This document shows positions 27,547 to 37,631 of a stretch of DNA of 64,000 nucleotides, one piece after another. Source of the DNA: Haladaptatus sp. DYF46 (lineage in GTDB: Archaea > Halobacteriota > Halobacteria > Halobacteriales > Haladaptataceae); assembly GCF_021083305.1 (NCBI RefSeq), contig NZ_JAJFAY010000002.1:124001-188000 (forward strand). Reading direction: 5' to 3'. The notes under the pieces were generated by a model. It saw only the letters and a program-made list of their open reading frames with translations, was not told where the DNA came from and did not search any database. The position numbers were made by a program, and so were the translations under genes. The first letter of the stretch is position 1, and each line of letters begins with the position of its first letter.

Positions 27547-29019
27547 TTATCCGCCGAACATCTCGCGCATCATCGGATGCATCTCCATCAACTGCTCTTC
27601 CGCTATCTCCTCGTACAACTTGTACGTGATGGAGACGGCGAGCAACAGCGACGTTCCGGAGGTGCCGCCGATGGTGCCGAGCATGTTCGCCAGGACGGCC
27701 AGCAGGCCGACCAGCGCGCCGCCGAGGACGGTGACTTGCGGGATGTAGCGCTCCATCACCTTCTCGATGACGCCGGTGTTCTGGCGGAAGCCGGGAATTT
27801 GCATCCCGGAGTTCTGAATCTGCTTCGCGGTCGATTCGGGGCCCATGTCGGCCGTCTCCACCCAGAAGATGGCGAAGATGGCCCCTCCGACCACCATGAA
27901 TCCGAGGTCGATGGCGACGCGGAGCAGGACCTGCCACGCTGCGTGGCCACCCACACCGCCCGCCCACCACATCCAATCGTTCGGGCTATGGATGGGCGCG
28001 AAGTAGTAGAACAGGCCACCCGTCGGATAGCCGTTCTGACTGTAGGTCCCGAGCCACGTGGGCATGCCACTCCCGAGTTGTCTGTTCAGAATTCGGCCGA
28101 GGAACTGGATGTTCGCCTGCAGCGCACGAACGAGAATCATCGGCAGAACGCTCGCGTAGATGAGCTTCACGGGGAAGCGACCGCGGGCACCTTTCACCCG
28201 CGCGTGGCTCAGCGGAATCTCGACCCGAACGCTCTCGGCGTACACGACGATGACGAAGATGAGTATCGTCGTCGCCAGCGCGAGGAGTTGCCCCCCGCCG
28301 AACAGGAGGTACTGAATCCCGCTCGACGTGAGGAGGGACGGAACGTTGCTCGCGCTCCCGGTGATGACGGCGATCCACTGCGGGATGATACCGACGCTGG
28401 AGCCGATTCCCTGCGGCGAGATGAGACCGCCGATGAGGCGCTGGCTGACACCGGCGACGATGAACAGCCCGATACCGCTCCCGACACCCCACTTGCTGAC
28501 GATTTCGTCCATGAACAGGACGAGGATCCCGCCGACGAAGATCTGGGCGAAGATGAGCCATTTGACGCCCAGCATGCCGATACCGAGGCTCTGTGCGACG
28601 GCTTCGTTGGCCGGGAGGAAGCCTCCGATGAACACCATCGGGAGACCGGTCAGGCAGATCATCACGACGACCAGCAGCTTCTGCAGACCCTGATAGAGGA
28701 CCTGGTCGCGCGGGTCGCTGGTGTCCAGTCCCAACAGGTCCGCACCGCCGAGCAACTGCAAGACGATGCTCGCAGTGACTATCGGTCCGATACCGAGGTG
28801 CAGGACTGTTCCCTGTCCACCGGCGAGGAGCGAGCGAAACTGACCGAAGATATCAGCACTTTGGTTCGCCCCATACAGGAAGACGTTTGTCAGGAAGAAA
28901 TACAGCAGTAACACGCCTGCCGTCCACGTCAGCTTTCGCTTGAAGGGTATGTGTCCCTCCGGACGTTGAACGGCGGGCATTCGTGTGAGGACTGGTTCAG
29001 CAGTCTCTTTCCAACCCAT
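27547..29019 (-). CDS. secY: Protein translocase subunit SecY
   Basis: 490 aa, the ten-TM translocation pore. It starts MGWKETAEPVLTRMP, as in haloarchaeal SecYs, with the plug region near SADIFGQFRS and the conserved cytoplasmic loops in the second half (for example GARGRFPVKLIYASVLPMI). Two in-frame ATGs lie up to 12 bp upstream. It is the last gene of the ribosomal superoperon, but 237 bp separate it from uL15, so it may also have its own promoter. adk, its usual next neighbour, is 23 kb away. Confidence 0.97.
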   Translation of the reverse strand: MGWKETAEPVLTRMPAVQRPEGHIPFKRKLTWTAGVLLLYFFLTNVFLYGANQSADIFGQFRSLLAGGQGTVLHLGIGPIVTASIVLQLLGGADLLGLDTSDPRDQVLYQGLQKLLVVVMICLTGLPMVFIGGFLPANEAVAQSLGIGMLGVKWLIFAQIFVGGILVLFMDEIVSKWGVGSGIGLFIVAGVSQRLIGGLISPQGIGSSVGIIPQWIAVITGSASNVPSLLTSSGIQYLLFGGGQLLALATTILIFVIVVYAESVRVEIPLSHARVKGARGRFPVKLIYASVLPMILVRALQANIQFLGRILNRQLGSGMPTWLGTYSQNGYPTGGLFYYFAPIHSPNDWMWWAGGVGGHAAWQVLLRVAIDLGFMVVGGAIFAIFWVETADMGPESTAKQIQNSGMQIPGFRQNTGVIEKVMERYIPQVTVLGGALVGLLAVLANMLGTIGGTSGTSLLLAVSITYKLYEEIAEEQLMEMHPMMREMFGG

Positions 29020-29256
29020 GTTCAACATCAATTCGAACCTCCCTACATGTATCTCCTTCGACTCGCGTCACGGGAGAAATAGATAGGATAAAGTACGGAG
29101 ACGCCTACACAATACGGTTTCGCGTTTTCGCCCTCCGTCGGCGCGAAAACATCGCTCCACGTCCTACCACGGACGATAGGTGTCAGGAAAGTTGACCAGA
29201 GAGATCGTTGTCACTGTTCGGTAGAACACACCAAAAAATACGGCCGACGAACGGGG

Positions 29257-29745
29257 TTACTCGTCGTCTTCGTCGTCTTCGCTTCCGCCGAACTCCTCTT
29301 CTTGGGCTCGTTCGCTCAGCACGGCGTCGCCGCCGGATTCCTCGATGAGTTCGACCGCGCTCGCCGAGAAGGCGTCCGCGGTGACGTCGAGGCTGTTGCG
29401 AACCTGACCGCTGCCGAGCACCTTGACGGCGTCGACATCCCAGCCGTCGTCGACGACGTCGCGTGCGTCGAGCTGGTAGCCGTCGTCGGTCTCCTCGGCG
29501 ACTCCCTCGGCCGCGTACAGTGCGGCGTCCTCGTCGAGCTTCTGCACGGACACGGTGAGGACCGTCTCCTGTGCGTCTTCGGGTCGGGAGAACCCGTGCT
29601 TTCCGAGCGGTTCGTAGTTGTGGAACTCGTGTTTGGCGCGACCGGCGCGTCCGCGACCACCACGGTGTCCGGCACCGCGGCGGTTCTTGTGGGTTCCGCC
29701 CCCGTGCGTCCGCGAGCCACGCTGGCGTCGTTTCTTGCTCGTCAT
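29257..29745 (-). CDS. rpl15: 50S ribosomal protein uL15
   Basis: 162 aa. The basic N-terminal glycine-rich arm (KKRRQRGSRTHGGGTHK, GAGHRGGRGRAGRAKHEF) is diagnostic of uL15. The C-terminus is acidic (EEFGGSEDDEDDE), a common haloarchaeal extension. It follows uL30 by 2 bp in the operon. Confidence 0.97.
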   Translation of the reverse strand: MTSKKRRQRGSRTHGGGTHKNRRGAGHRGGRGRAGRAKHEFHNYEPLGKHGFSRPEDAQETVLTVSVQKLDEDAALYAAEGVAEETDDGYQLDARDVVDDGWDVDAVKVLGSGQVRNSLDVTADAFSASAVELIEESGGDAVLSERAQEEEFGGSEDDEDDE

Positions 29746-29747
29746 GG

Positions 29748-30212
29748 TTATCGCATCGCCTTGAGAAGCGTCGTGATCTCCTCGGTCGTGTGTTTGCCGA
29801 GCTGGCCACCCTCCTTCGTGGGGTGTTTGATGCCCTCGTGTCCACCGCGCGGTGGGTGGAGTCGGAGGACGGGCGTCAGGCCCTGCTCGCGGAGCGTCGT
29901 CTCGTCGTCGAGGAGCGCACCCACGAGGTCGGCAATATCATCGTAGTCGGTGTTCTCTGCGATCCACTCGTCGTCGACGTCGTCGCTGCCTTCGAGCGGT
30001 TGTGCTCGCTTCGAGAGAACCGTCTCCAGAACGTCCCGGTCGGGTTCCCCGTGGGCGACGAAGTCGTTGACCTTGGTGATCATCCCGCGATAGGTCTCGG
30101 ATTCCGGGACTAGCGCGCAGTGGTTCACCTTGTGGATGTTGAGCATCGAGAGGGTGTCACGGACGTCTTGGTCCATGTTGACCTCACCGCGAATCTGGAC
30201 GACTGCTTCCAT
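29748..30212 (-). CDS. rpl30: 50S ribosomal protein uL30
   Basis: 154 aa. Begins [20 protein letters not shown] and contains the uL30 pattern MLNIHKVNHCALVPESE. Archaeal/eukaryal long form with a C-terminal LRLHPPRGGHEGIKHP segment. The ATG at 30212 overlaps the uS5 stop by one base (TGATG); a longer upstream frame was rejected for this reason. Confidence 0.97.
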   Translation of the reverse strand: MEAVVQIRGEVNMDQDVRDTLSMLNIHKVNHCALVPESETYRGMITKVNDFVAHGEPDRDVLETVLSKRAQPLEGSDDVDDEWIAENTDYDDIADLVGALLDDETTLREQGLTPVLRLHPPRGGHEGIKHPTKEGGQLGKHTTEEITTLLKAMR

Positions 30213-30853
30213 CAGTCGGCCACCTCCGGTTCCTCGTCGGGACGGGCCCGCGGGCCGCGCGCTTGGGAGGCGTTCTCCAGCGCGTTGTACGTCGCCTTGG
30301 CGAGGTTGAGGGTCGTTCGCGTGTTGCCGTGGCTCTTCGTCCACGCGTTCTCGATACCCGCGAGTTCGAGGATCTTGCGGACGGTGTCGGTCGCCGCGAG
30401 ACCCAGTCCGGCGGGTGCCGGGATGAGTTCGACTTCCACACTGCCCGCCTTGCCGGTCGTCCGGTGGGTCAGGGAGTGCGGTCGGTCGCTTCGGTCCTCC
30501 CACGACCCTGCGCCGCGGGGAACGTCGATGATGTTCAGCTTCGCGATCTCGATAGCCTTCTGGATGGCACCACCGACCTGATCGTCCCGACCTTCCGCGT
30601 AGCCGACGAAGCCATCGCGGTTGCCGATAGCACAGACGCAGCGGAACTTCACCCGCCGACCTGAGTCGGTCATGCGCTGGACCATGTTGATGTCCAGCAC
30701 TTCGTCTTCGAGGCCGGGGAGGAGTTGGTCGACGAGTTCCGGTTCCTTGAGCGGAAGCCCGGAGTTGAGCGCCTCCTCCATCGTCTCGATGTCGCCTTCG
30801 ACGACCTTGCGGCCGAGACGGGTCTGGGGTTGCCAGCCGTTTCTGTTACTCAT
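30212..30853 (-). CDS. rps5: 30S ribosomal protein uS5
   Basis: 213 aa. The double-stranded-RNA-binding S5 domain is seen in [21 protein letters not shown] and the C-terminal S5 domain in [20 protein letters not shown]. The start follows uL18 by 1 bp. The role is decoding fidelity and mRNA channel formation in the small subunit. Confidence 0.97.
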   Translation of the reverse strand: MSNRNGWQPQTRLGRKVVEGDIETMEEALNSGLPLKEPELVDQLLPGLEDEVLDINMVQRMTDSGRRVKFRCVCAIGNRDGFVGYAEGRDDQVGGAIQKAIEIAKLNIIDVPRGAGSWEDRSDRPHSLTHRTTGKAGSVEVELIPAPAGLGLAATDTVRKILELAGIENAWTKSHGNTRTTLNLAKATYNALENASQARGPRARPDEEPEVAD

Positions 30854-30854
30854 A

Positions 30855-31409
30855 TTATTCGTCCTCCTGCAGGTTCGAGAGCACTTCGTCGAAGTGCTCG
30901 GGTAGTTCAGTGGCGTCGAAATCCCCGCTGTACAGTGGCTCGTCCAGCTGTTCAGCGTAGTCGGCGATGTGCTCGCCGCGGTTGCGCGACCAATCCGCCA
31001 TCACGCTTTCGTTGTGTGGGATGTCGAGGCCAGCGTCGATTGCACCTTCCTGTACTGCGAACGCCTTGCTGCCGGGCGTCGCCGTGTTGAGACCGATGTC
31101 GAGGACTGCCTCCTCGTACTCCGTGTCAAGTGCGCGTTTGCCGAGCAGGTATCCAGTGAGGTACGCGCTGGGGAGGTTGCCCGTGGGGGCTTCCCAGCCG
31201 TACTCCTCCAGATCGCCGGAATACGCACTTGCAACTGTGTTGTCGCCGTCGGGACCCATCGTGACCAGCTGTGCCCTGACGTGCTGGTTGCTCTTCCGAG
31301 CGACCAGACGTGGCTTGCCCGATTTCAGCAGGCGCAACCTTTGATGGTAGTCAGTCCGGACCTCACGGCGGCGGCGCATCGGCACCTTGTATCGTGGTCC
31401 AGTTGCCAT
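30855..31409 (-). CDS. rpl18: 50S ribosomal protein uL18
   Basis: 184 aa, archaeal/eukaryal L5-like length. Starts [23 protein letters not shown], contains [19 protein letters not shown], and binds 5S rRNA. The C-terminal half ([25 protein letters not shown]) is the archaeal extension. 2 bp after eL19. Confidence 0.97.
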   Translation of the reverse strand: MATGPRYKVPMRRRREVRTDYHQRLRLLKSGKPRLVARKSNQHVRAQLVTMGPDGDNTVASAYSGDLEEYGWEAPTGNLPSAYLTGYLLGKRALDTEYEEAVLDIGLNTATPGSKAFAVQEGAIDAGLDIPHNESVMADWSRNRGEHIADYAEQLDEPLYSGDFDATELPEHFDEVLSNLQEDE

Positions 31410-31411
31410 TG

Positions 31412-31852
31412 TTAGTAGTTGTTCTCTATGTAGTTCAGCAGGTACTGCACGCTACGGAACTCCCCACCTTTGGACTTATCGTACAGAGTGCGGTACTGCG
31501 TCTGCGTGATTTCGCCCTCGGCACGGAGTTCGCGGAGCTTGCGTCGCTGCGCGCGGATTTGGTTCGTCCACTCCTCTTTCGAGTTCTTGCGGCCGCCCTT
31601 CTTCCCTTTGCGGGTTCCGGGTCCGGTTCGGTGACCGTAGGCGCGCTTCGCGTTGCGCTCACGGGCACGGCCGCGGGAGTTGCTCTTTGCGTCCTTCGAT
31701 TTGATCGACCCGTCGTCGACGAGTTCGCGGATGTCCTCGCGGGTAATCGCGTCCGCGATGGAACCCTGTGCGTCGGGGTCGAACCAAACGCGGTTCTTCC
31801 CGACGTCGAGAACGTCGGCGGCGAGTCGCTTCTGTGCACTCAAGTCACTCAT
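31412..31852 (-). CDS. rpl19e: 50S ribosomal protein eL19
   Basis: 146 aa from [20 protein letters not shown]; the longer upstream frame is spurious. The basic [19 protein letters not shown] stretch ([18 protein letters not shown]) and [13 protein letters not shown] are typical of eL19, which is absent from bacteria. The start codon overlaps the eL32 stop by 8 bp. Confidence 0.96.
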   Translation of the reverse strand: MSDLSAQKRLAADVLDVGKNRVWFDPDAQGSIADAITREDIRELVDDGSIKSKDAKSNSRGRARERNAKRAYGHRTGPGTRKGKKGGRKNSKEEWTNQIRAQRRKLRELRAEGEITQTQYRTLYDKSKGGEFRSVQYLLNYIENNY

Positions 31853-32552
31853 TGTCAACCTCCACTTCGACGTAGGTCGGGTTGAGCACGCGAATGCCGT
31901 CCTCTTCTGCGACTTCCTCGATACGCTCGCGCTTGCGAGCGCCGACTTTCGAGCCGATGCGAACCGCTTCGGTGTCGCCGTCCACGCCGTCGAGGTCATC
32001 GACGTTGTGGACACGAACCTCGTCGAACCCGCTCGGGTGCTTGCCCCGAACGGACTTCGGCGTGCGGTAGCCAGCCTGAACCATGTCGCCTTTGCCCTTG
32101 ATGCCTCGGCGCTGCTTGCTGAGGTTTCCGCGGGGCTTGCGCCACGATTCCGGCGTGCGCTTTTTCTTGTGGTAGTCCTGTCGATTGAACTGCGGTTTGC
32201 CGGCGCGTTCTCGCTGCTTGAGAAGTCGCGCTTCCTCGTCTTCGAGGTCGGGCGTCTTCTCGGTCAGCCCGCGAGGCTGCAGTTCGGTTTCGACGTCTTC
32301 GGCCGGTTCTTCCTCGGCCTCCGGTTCCTCCTCTTCGATTTCGGCGTCGGTCTCCTCTTCGACTTCGAGGCCGCCGACGTCCGCCTTGATACGGGCGGCG
32401 AGCGCGTTGCCGATACCGTCGACTTCCGCGAGGTCGTCTTGACTGGCCGCTTTGATGTCCTCGACGGACTCGTAGCCTGCCTCTTGGAGCGACTCGGCCT
32501 TGCTTTCGCCGACACCGCTGATGTCTTCGATCGATTCTGGTTCGTCTGCCAT
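31845..32552 (-). CDS. rpl32e: 50S ribosomal protein eL32 with N-terminal helix-hairpin-helix extension
   Basis: 235 aa. The C-terminal ~125 residues are eL32 ([37 protein letters not shown]). The N-terminal ~60 residues form a helix-hairpin-helix pair ([34 protein letters not shown]) as in RadA/Rad51-type DNA- or RNA-binding modules, joined by a very acidic linker. This extension is a known feature of haloarchaeal eL32. Its extra-ribosomal purpose is unknown. Confidence 0.96.
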   Translation of the reverse strand: MADEPESIEDISGVGESKAESLQEAGYESVEDIKAASQDDLAEVDGIGNALAARIKADVGGLEVEEETDAEIEEEEPEAEEEPAEDVETELQPRGLTEKTPDLEDEEARLLKQRERAGKPQFNRQDYHKKKRTPESWRKPRGNLSKQRRGIKGKGDMVQAGYRTPKSVRGKHPSGFDEVRVHNVDDLDGVDGDTEAVRIGSKVGARKRERIEEVAEEDGIRVLNPTYVEVEVDNE

Positions 32553-32555
32553 CTA

Positions 32556-33128
32556 TCAGGCACCTCCCGTGGACGGCTTCTCCGTAATGTAGACGCCGTC
32601 CTGGAACACGCGCGTGTCTTTACCCGACACGCGGGTGAGTTGTTCGATGTCTGCTGCGGTTTGGCCGACATCCTCGATACTCGGGCCGCGCAGGGACAGT
32701 TCCTCGTCGCTTACCTCGACGACGGTGTCCCCGTGGACGCCCGTTCGTCGCGGTGCTTTCTCTCCGAGGAAGTTCTCGATGACGACTTCGTCGCCTTCGG
32801 AACGCACCTGCATCGGGAAGTGAGAGTAGAAGACTTCCATCTTGTACTCCCACTCCTCGCTGACGCCGTGGACCATGTTTCGCACGTGGCTCTCGAACGT
32901 CCCCATCGTCGCCTTCGTCTTGGCGTCGGTGGCGTCGCTCTCGATGACCACTGCTTCGACGGTTTCACCGTCTTCGTCCGACTCGGTCGGAACGTCCTCG
33001 ACGGTGACGCTGATGTCCGGGTACCAAAGCCGTCGCGTGACGGTTCCCTCTGGCCCTTCGACGGTCACGTCGAGGTGGTCCACGTCGGCGGACACCTCGT
33101 CCGGAATTTCGATTTCTACTCGTGGCAT
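32556..33128 (-). CDS. rpl6: 50S ribosomal protein uL6
   Basis: 190 aa from MPRVEIEIPDEVSADVDHLD (upstream residues excluded). Two repeated L6 domains; the second carries VTRVSGKDTRVFQDGVYI near the end. It binds 23S rRNA near the sarcin-ricin loop. The start is 4 bp after the uS8 stop. Confidence 0.97.
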   Translation of the reverse strand: MPRVEIEIPDEVSADVDHLDVTVEGPEGTVTRRLWYPDISVTVEDVPTESDEDGETVEAVVIESDATDAKTKATMGTFESHVRNMVHGVSEEWEYKMEVFYSHFPMQVRSEGDEVVIENFLGEKAPRRTGVHGDTVVEVSDEELSLRGPSIEDVGQTAADIEQLTRVSGKDTRVFQDGVYITEKPSTGGA

Positions 33129-33132
33129 GATT

Positions 33133-33525
33133 CTAGTAGACGTATGCGATGACCTGGCCACCGATTCCCTTCTCGCGGGCCTCGTAGTGGCTCATGACGC
33201 CGTGGCTGGTCGTGACGACGAGCGCCCCGTAATCTCGGGCCGGGAGGAATCGCTTCTCCCACTTCTCGTAGTCGTCTTTGCCCACCGAATAGCGGGGCTT
33301 GACCGCGCCACAGTCATTGATAGCGCCTTTCAGTTCGATCTCGAATCGACCGGCTTTACCGTCATCGACGAAGTCGAATCCGTCGATGTACCCGTGGTCG
33401 TAGAAGACCTCGAGCACGCTGCCGATCTCGTTCGAGGCGGGCTGTACCGCGTGGGACAGATGACCGACACCCTCGGCGTTGTCCACGCCGGAGAGTGCGT
33501 TGCTGAGTGGGTCGTTTCCTGCCAT
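33133..33525 (-). CDS. rps8: 30S ribosomal protein uS8
   Basis: 130 aa from [21 protein letters not shown]. Ends with the S8 signature [21 protein letters not shown]. Binds the central domain of 16S rRNA. The start follows uS14 by 2 bp. Confidence 0.97.
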   Translation of the reverse strand: MAGNDPLSNALSGVDNAEGVGHLSHAVQPASNEIGSVLEVFYDHGYIDGFDFVDDGKAGRFEIELKGAINDCGAVKPRYSVGKDDYEKWEKRFLPARDYGALVVTTSHGVMSHYEAREKGIGGQVIAYVY

Positions 33526-33527
33526 AG

Positions 33528-33704
33528 TTATCGGTACTTCCTGAATCCCATGTCGCGTGCGATCTCGCGGAAGCACTGGCGACACAGGTTGATGTCGTAC
33601 TTTCCGACCAGTCCCTGCTTTCGACCACATCGTTGGCACGTTTCGAGTTGGCCAGTGCGCTTGGTCGAATGCTCGCCGGTCGAGTCGTTCTCACTTTCGC
33701 TCAT
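33528..33704 (-). CDS. rps14: 30S ribosomal protein uS14 (zinc-binding form)
   Basis: 58 aa. Reading from the ATG at 33704 gives [16 protein letters not shown] and a zinc knuckle with Cys23-x2-Cys26 and Cys41-x2-Cys44, ending in GFRKYR. The tail [15 protein letters not shown] is diagnostic of archaeal S14/S29. The ATG overlaps the uL5 stop (ATGA). The N-terminal serine-rich stretch is a haloarchaeal extension. Confidence 0.95.
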   Translation of the reverse strand: MSESENDSTGEHSTKRTGQLETCQRCGRKQGLVGKYDINLCRQCFREIARDMGFRKYR

Positions 33705-34219
33705 TCATCCACCTCAACGTCGAAGTTGGCCTGCAGGAACGCGAGCGCGTCCTCGGCCGTCAGACGGTGGTTCGACGGAATCTTGCGGGTGACTTTGTCG
33801 CGCTTGGCGACGCGGTAGCCCGGTCGAACGAGGTTGACGGTGACGTCAAGCCCGTAGATTCCGACGTTCGGGTCGTACTCCTGACTCGGGAACTCGGTGT
33901 GCTCGTCGATACCGAAGCTGAAGTTACCCGTGTCGTCGAACTGGTTCGACGAGAGGCTGACGAGCGGGAGCGCCGTTTCGAGGAACTCGTGTGCGTCCTC
34001 GCCACGGAGCGTCACCTTCGCACCGATGGGGTCGCCCTGACGGATGCCGAAGTCGGGGAGCGTGGATTTCGCCAACGTGCGGACGCTCCGTTGTTCCGTC
34101 ACGTTTTCGAGGATCTCCTCGGCGTTGGCGAGTTCGCGACCACCTTCGCCGACGCCCATGTGGACGACGACCTTCTCCACTTTCGGCTCTCGCATTTCGT
34201 GGAATTCGGCTTCGCTCAT
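33701..34219 (-). CDS. rpl5: 50S ribosomal protein uL5
   Basis: 172 aa. Starts [27 protein letters not shown] and contains [20 protein letters not shown]. It contacts 5S rRNA and the P-site tRNA. The ATG overlaps the eS4 stop by 4 bp. Confidence 0.97.
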   Translation of the reverse strand: MSEAEFHEMREPKVEKVVVHMGVGEGGRELANAEEILENVTEQRSVRTLAKSTLPDFGIRQGDPIGAKVTLRGEDAHEFLETALPLVSLSSNQFDDTGNFSFGIDEHTEFPSQEYDPNVGIYGLDVTVNLVRPGYRVAKRDKVTRKIPSNHRLTAEDALAFLQANFDVEVDE

Positions 34220-34920
34220 TCGTCATCTCCTCCCGTGAAGTTCTCGTCGATGACGACGAGGTACTCCTCGACGGTTTCGAACGCGGTGTCGTCGCCCTCG
34301 ACTGCGACCGTGTTCGAACCGCTGCCGGGCGTCACCGTGATTTCGGTGACTTCGCCGATTTCGCCGGCGTGCTGCCCGCGAACGGCGGTGACGAGACAGC
34401 CCTCTTCGTACGGGAAGTGGGCGAGGATGTCCTTGTCCTCGTTTCCGACGACGATGGAGTCCTTCGTGTTGTAGTCCGAATCGGACTCGACACGGAGGTT
34501 GCTCCCGTCGTGGAGGTTGAGTTGCGTTTCGCCACCGGGGACGTTCGTCTTGTCCTCGATTTTCGCCAGTCGGCCGTCCGCCGCATCCTCGTCGATGGGG
34601 GTCAGCGCGAGGCGACCGCCCTCGTCGGGGAAGACGCGGTAGAACTCCTCGCGTTCGGTGAACGCGATGATGTCGAACATACCGATGGGTCGCTGTTCGT
34701 CACTCACTGATTGTCCGTTCACGAGAACCGCATCCTGATCGAGCGCGTAGCGGGCTTCCTTCTTCGAGGCAGCATAGCCCAGTACGTCCCGCATCAGGAT
34801 GAGGAGCGGAACACCGTCACGACCGTGTGGGCCGGCGCCGGCCTTCACGGTGAACGTGGCGGTCTTTCGCTCGACCGGCCATGATTTCGGAACGGAGAGT
34901 CGTTTCTGATGGTTGCTCAT
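34216..34920 (-). CDS. rps4e: 30S ribosomal protein eS4
   Basis: 234 aa. Starts [19 protein letters not shown], has an S4-type RNA-binding motif near [17 protein letters not shown], the central eS4 domain ([11 protein letters not shown]) and a KOW segment near [16 protein letters not shown]. Overlaps uL24 by 4 bp. Eukaryote-like protein absent from bacteria. Confidence 0.97.
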   Translation of the reverse strand: MSNHQKRLSVPKSWPVERKTATFTVKAGAGPHGRDGVPLLILMRDVLGYAASKKEARYALDQDAVLVNGQSVSDEQRPIGMFDIIAFTEREEFYRVFPDEGGRLALTPIDEDAADGRLAKIEDKTNVPGGETQLNLHDGSNLRVESDSDYNTKDSIVVGNEDKDILAHFPYEEGCLVTAVRGQHAGEIGEVTEITVTPGSGSNTVAVEGDDTAFETVEEYLVVIDENFTGGDDE

Positions 34921-35273
34921 TCGGAATCACCTTCCAGACGCGCCTCGCGGCGGTCATCTGATAGGTCGAGGTCGGTCACGCGAACGTTGCTCGCTTCGAG
35001 CGGTCGCGGGACGTCCTCACCGTCGGCCTTTTCGAGGGTAACGTCCTCGACGAAGACGACTGCCTTCTTCAGGTCGACTGAGATGACTTCGCCTTCTTCG
35101 CCGGCGAAATCGCCGCGCATGACTTCGACCGTGTCGCCCGCGTTGACGCGGACGCTACGCCGGTCGAACTCCTCGCGGAGGTCGTCCGACAACGTCGCTT
35201 TGACCTGCTTGTGCCGCTCGTGGAGCGGTGCGCGTTCGGTCTGGTTTCGCTGTTTGCGTGGTTGTCGAGTCAT
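34917..35273 (-). CDS. rpl24: 50S ribosomal protein uL24
   Basis: 118 aa. The archaeal N-terminal basic part ([19 protein letters not shown]) precedes the KOW motif [20 protein letters not shown]. An early assembly protein at the 5' end of 23S rRNA. Overlaps uL14 by 4 bp. Confidence 0.97.
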   Translation of the reverse strand: MTRQPRKQRNQTERAPLHERHKQVKATLSDDLREEFDRRSVRVNAGDTVEVMRGDFAGEEGEVISVDLKKAVVFVEDVTLEKADGEDVPRPLEASNVRVTDLDLSDDRREARLEGDSE

Positions 35274-35668
35274 ACTATCATCGTAGCTGTGCTTGCGATA
35301 CTTCCGAACCGCTCTGCGACTTCCTGCGCGATGGGACCCTTGATTTCGGTCCCTCGCGGCTCTTCCACGTCGTCGATGACGACGGCCGCGTTGTCTTCGA
35401 ATTTGACACGCGTGCCGTCGGGGCGACGGATGGATTTGCGCTGTCGAACGATGACAGCTTCGAGCACCTGACGGCGCATCTCCGGCGTCCCTTTCGTGAC
35501 GGACACGGTGATCTTGTCACCGATGCCCGCCTTGGGATGGCGGCTCTTCGTGCCGTGGTAGCCGGAAACGCTGATGACCTTCAGTTGTCGTGCGCCGGTG
35601 TTGTCGGCGCAGTTGAGCAGGGAGCCTTTCTCGACGCCCTGGGTCACGTCGGCCTTCAGTGCTTCCAT
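35270..35668 (-). CDS. rpl14: 50S ribosomal protein uL14
   Basis: 132 aa. The signatures [20 protein letters not shown] and [36 protein letters not shown] are those of uL14. Its start overlaps the uS17 stop by one base. Confidence 0.97.
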   Translation of the reverse strand: MEALKADVTQGVEKGSLLNCADNTGARQLKVISVSGYHGTKSRHPKAGIGDKITVSVTKGTPEMRRQVLEAVIVRQRKSIRRPDGTRVKFEDNAAVVIDDVEEPRGTEIKGPIAQEVAERFGSIASTATMIV

Positions 35669-36006
35669 CAGTCGTCACCCTCCTCGGCATCTGCCAAGTT
35701 CTCGACGACGACGTGTGATTTCGTCTTCGAGAGCGGTCGGGTTTCTGCGATACGAACCGTGTCGCCGACTTCGAGCGACATGCATTCCGGCGCGTGGGCC
35801 GGAACGCGGGAGCGACGTTTCATCTGCCGATCGTATTTCGGCACTGTAACGTCGTACTCCCGCTCGACGACAACGGTTTTGTCCATGTCAGTGGAGGCGA
35901 CTTCCCCCTCGATTATCTGACCGCGCACGGAAAGCGATCCGTGAAACGGGCAGTCCTCGTGGGAGCAGGTCCCCTCCGGTTCTGATACATTCAATCCTAA
36001 CGCCAT
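35668..36006 (-). CDS. rps17: 30S ribosomal protein uS17
   Basis: 112 aa. Starts [23 protein letters not shown]; the Cys and His residues in that segment are typical of archaeal S17. The OB-fold core is [18 protein letters not shown], ending in the [17 protein letters not shown] tail. The start overlaps the rnp1 stop by 10 bp, so it is translated by re-initiation. Confidence 0.97.
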   Translation of the reverse strand: MALGLNVSEPEGTCSHEDCPFHGSLSVRGQIIEGEVASTDMDKTVVVEREYDVTVPKYDRQMKRRSRVPAHAPECMSLEVGDTVRIAETRPLSKTKSHVVVENLADAEEGDD

Positions 36007-36425
36007 TTCGAGTTACCTCCAGTTTCGGTACGCAATGCGGGTCGTGAGAGCAAATTCGTGCCATCCACCGTAACGTAGGCTCCGCCCTCGCAGTTCCGGG
36101 GTTGCTCCCCGGAGTTCACCGAGCGTCGCTCGGCGGCTGAGCCAGACTGACCGGAGTTCCCTCCGGCAGTTTCCGACCCCCGTTTGGACGGAGTCCCCGT
36201 TCCTTCGCAGGAAACGGCGGCTTCATTTGTGAGTTCGAATTCGAACGTCGTGCCCTGCTTTGGTACCTGCCACGACCGAGACGCGGACTCGACGGTAAGC
36301 GTGCGCATCGTCTCGGCAACGACTCGCCCTTCGATGGCTTCGAGGGACGGATTCGCCGCCGAAACGACCCGTACGTACAGGCCGACGAGTTCGTGTTTCG
36401 TGAGCGTCTCGGGTGTCAGTGGCAT
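35997..36425 (-). CDS. rnp1: RNase P protein component 1 (Rpp29/Pop4) with in-frame hairpin insertion
   Basis: 142 aa from MPLTPETLTKHELVGLYVRV. The Rpp29 fold is visible (ANPSLEAIEGRVVAETMRTL, VPKQGTTFEFEL, and AYVTVDGTNLLSRPALRTE at the end). It binds the RNase P RNA for 5' tRNA maturation. Residues ~74-115 are a low-complexity insert (serine, glycine, glutamate rich) encoded by a run of perfect GC hairpins at 36096-36196. Homologues usually are ~95-110 aa, so ~40 residues are extra. Typical position between uL29 and uS17. Confidence 0.92.
   Translation of the reverse strand: MPLTPETLTKHELVGLYVRVVSAANPSLEAIEGRVVAETMRTLTVESASRSWQVPKQGTTFEFELTNEAAVSCEGTGTPSKRGSETAGGNSGQSGSAAERRSVNSGEQPRNCEGGAYVTVDGTNLLSRPALRTETGGNSKWR
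36096..36166. repeat. Run of short GC hairpins inside rnp1
   Basis: Three perfect hairpins in a row: CCGGGG/CCCCGG (36096-36112), CCGAGC-GTC-GCTCGG (36119-36133) and CCGGAG/CTCCGG (36151-36166). A weaker GGAC-GGA-GTCC follows at about 36186-36196. All keep the reading frame of rnp1. Confidence 0.75.
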
Positions 36426-36426
36426 C

Positions 36427-36633
36427 TTATTCGAGGTCGCCTTCTTCTTGCTGAATCGTCTTGATTCGAGCGATAGTTCGACGGAGTTCCTTGATGCGAC
36501 CGGGGTTCTCCGGCGCACCACCCGCGGCTTTGACGGCCTTCGAGTTGAGCAGTTCCGTCTCGAGGTCTTCGAGTTCGGTCTCCCGCTCTGCGGGCGTCAT
36601 GTCACGGATTTCCGAGGTGTGGAGGATGGCCAT
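36427..36633 (-). CDS. rpl29: 50S ribosomal protein uL29
   Basis: 68 aa. A two-helix coiled protein: [21 protein letters not shown] and [21 protein letters not shown]. It lies at the exit tunnel and forms an SRP/chaperone docking site. The start overlaps the uS3 stop by one base. Confidence 0.96.
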   Translation of the reverse strand: MAILHTSEIRDMTPAERETELEDLETELLNSKAVKAAGGAPENPGRIKELRRTIARIKTIQQEEGDLE

Positions 36634-37631
36634 TATTCCTCAGCCTCCTCTTCTGCCTGTTCCGCCTCTTCGTCTTCGTCTTCGTCCGACTCCTCCTCGC
36701 CCTCTCGCGGGCTTTGTCCGCTCGAACTTTCCGAGGAGCCCTGCTCCTCGCCTTCCATCTCTTCGAGGAGTTCCTCCGCTTCCGCCTCGACGTCCTCTTC
36801 GAGTTCGTCGAGTTCTTCCTCGACGGACTCGGTTTCGGATTCGTCGGCGTCGGCTTCGGACTCGTCCTCGATGACTTCCTCGACGACCTCTTCGTCGACG
36901 TCGGCATCGCCGGGTTCCGGCGATTCTTCGGTCTCGTCGGCGCGGAGGTCTTCGAGTTCGTCCTCGCTCGGTTCCTCGATGAGGTCGGCGGCCTCGTTGG
37001 CCTCGACGGCATCGGGAACGAGTTCTTCGGGGTTCGCGCCCTCCTCGATCTGGAAGTCGTCCGGCAGGTCCGCTCCCGGCGGGATGATCTTCACGTCGAC
37101 ACCGATGGTGCCGAGTTTCATCACCGCGACGCCCTGACCGTGGTCGACGATGGTCTGGGCGGGTTCGCCGTTGTGCTTGATGTAGCCGCGGTTGAACTTC
37201 TCAACGCGCGAGCGCGCACCCGTGACCTTCCCGGACAGGACGATTTCGGCGCCGAGTGCGCCGGAGTCCATGATGCGGTCGATGGTCGTGTGACCCGCCT
37301 TCCGGAAGTACCATCCGCGTTCGAGCGCGTTGGCAAGCCGGTCGGCGACGATGCGAGCGTTCAGGTCCGGTTCGTCGACCTCTTGAACGTCGATCTGCGG
37401 GTCGTCGAGGTTGAACCGCTCACCGAGTTCTCGGGTGATCTTCCGGATGTTCTTTCCGCCCTTTCCGATGACCATACCGGGCTTTTCGGCCATGAGGACG
37501 ATCTGGGTCCCCATCGGCGTCTTGGCGACGTCCATGCCGCCGTAGCCCGCTCGACCGAGTTCTTCCGCGAAGAACTCGTCTATCTGCGAGCGCTGAAGCC
37601 CGTCTTCGATGAACTGATGTTCGTCTGCCAT
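36633..37631 (-). CDS. rps3: 30S ribosomal protein uS3 with long acidic C-terminus
   Basis: 332 aa. The KH domain has [14 protein letters not shown] (about residues 56-70), and the C-terminal S3 domain contains [19 protein letters not shown]. After ~residue 210 there are ~120 residues of almost pure D, E and S/T (many EE and ED runs), longer than in most archaea; this is a haloarchaeal elaboration. Overlaps uL22 stop by one base. Confidence 0.97.
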   Translation of the reverse strand: MADEHQFIEDGLQRSQIDEFFAEELGRAGYGGMDVAKTPMGTQIVLMAEKPGMVIGKGGKNIRKITRELGERFNLDDPQIDVQEVDEPDLNARIVADRLANALERGWYFRKAGHTTIDRIMDSGALGAEIVLSGKVTGARSRVEKFNRGYIKHNGEPAQTIVDHGQGVAVMKLGTIGVDVKIIPPGADLPDDFQIEEGANPEELVPDAVEANEAADLIEEPSEDELEDLRADETEESPEPGDADVDEEVVEEVIEDESEADADESETESVEEELDELEEDVEAEAEELLEEMEGEEQGSSESSSGQSPREGEEESDEDEDEEAEQAEEEAEE

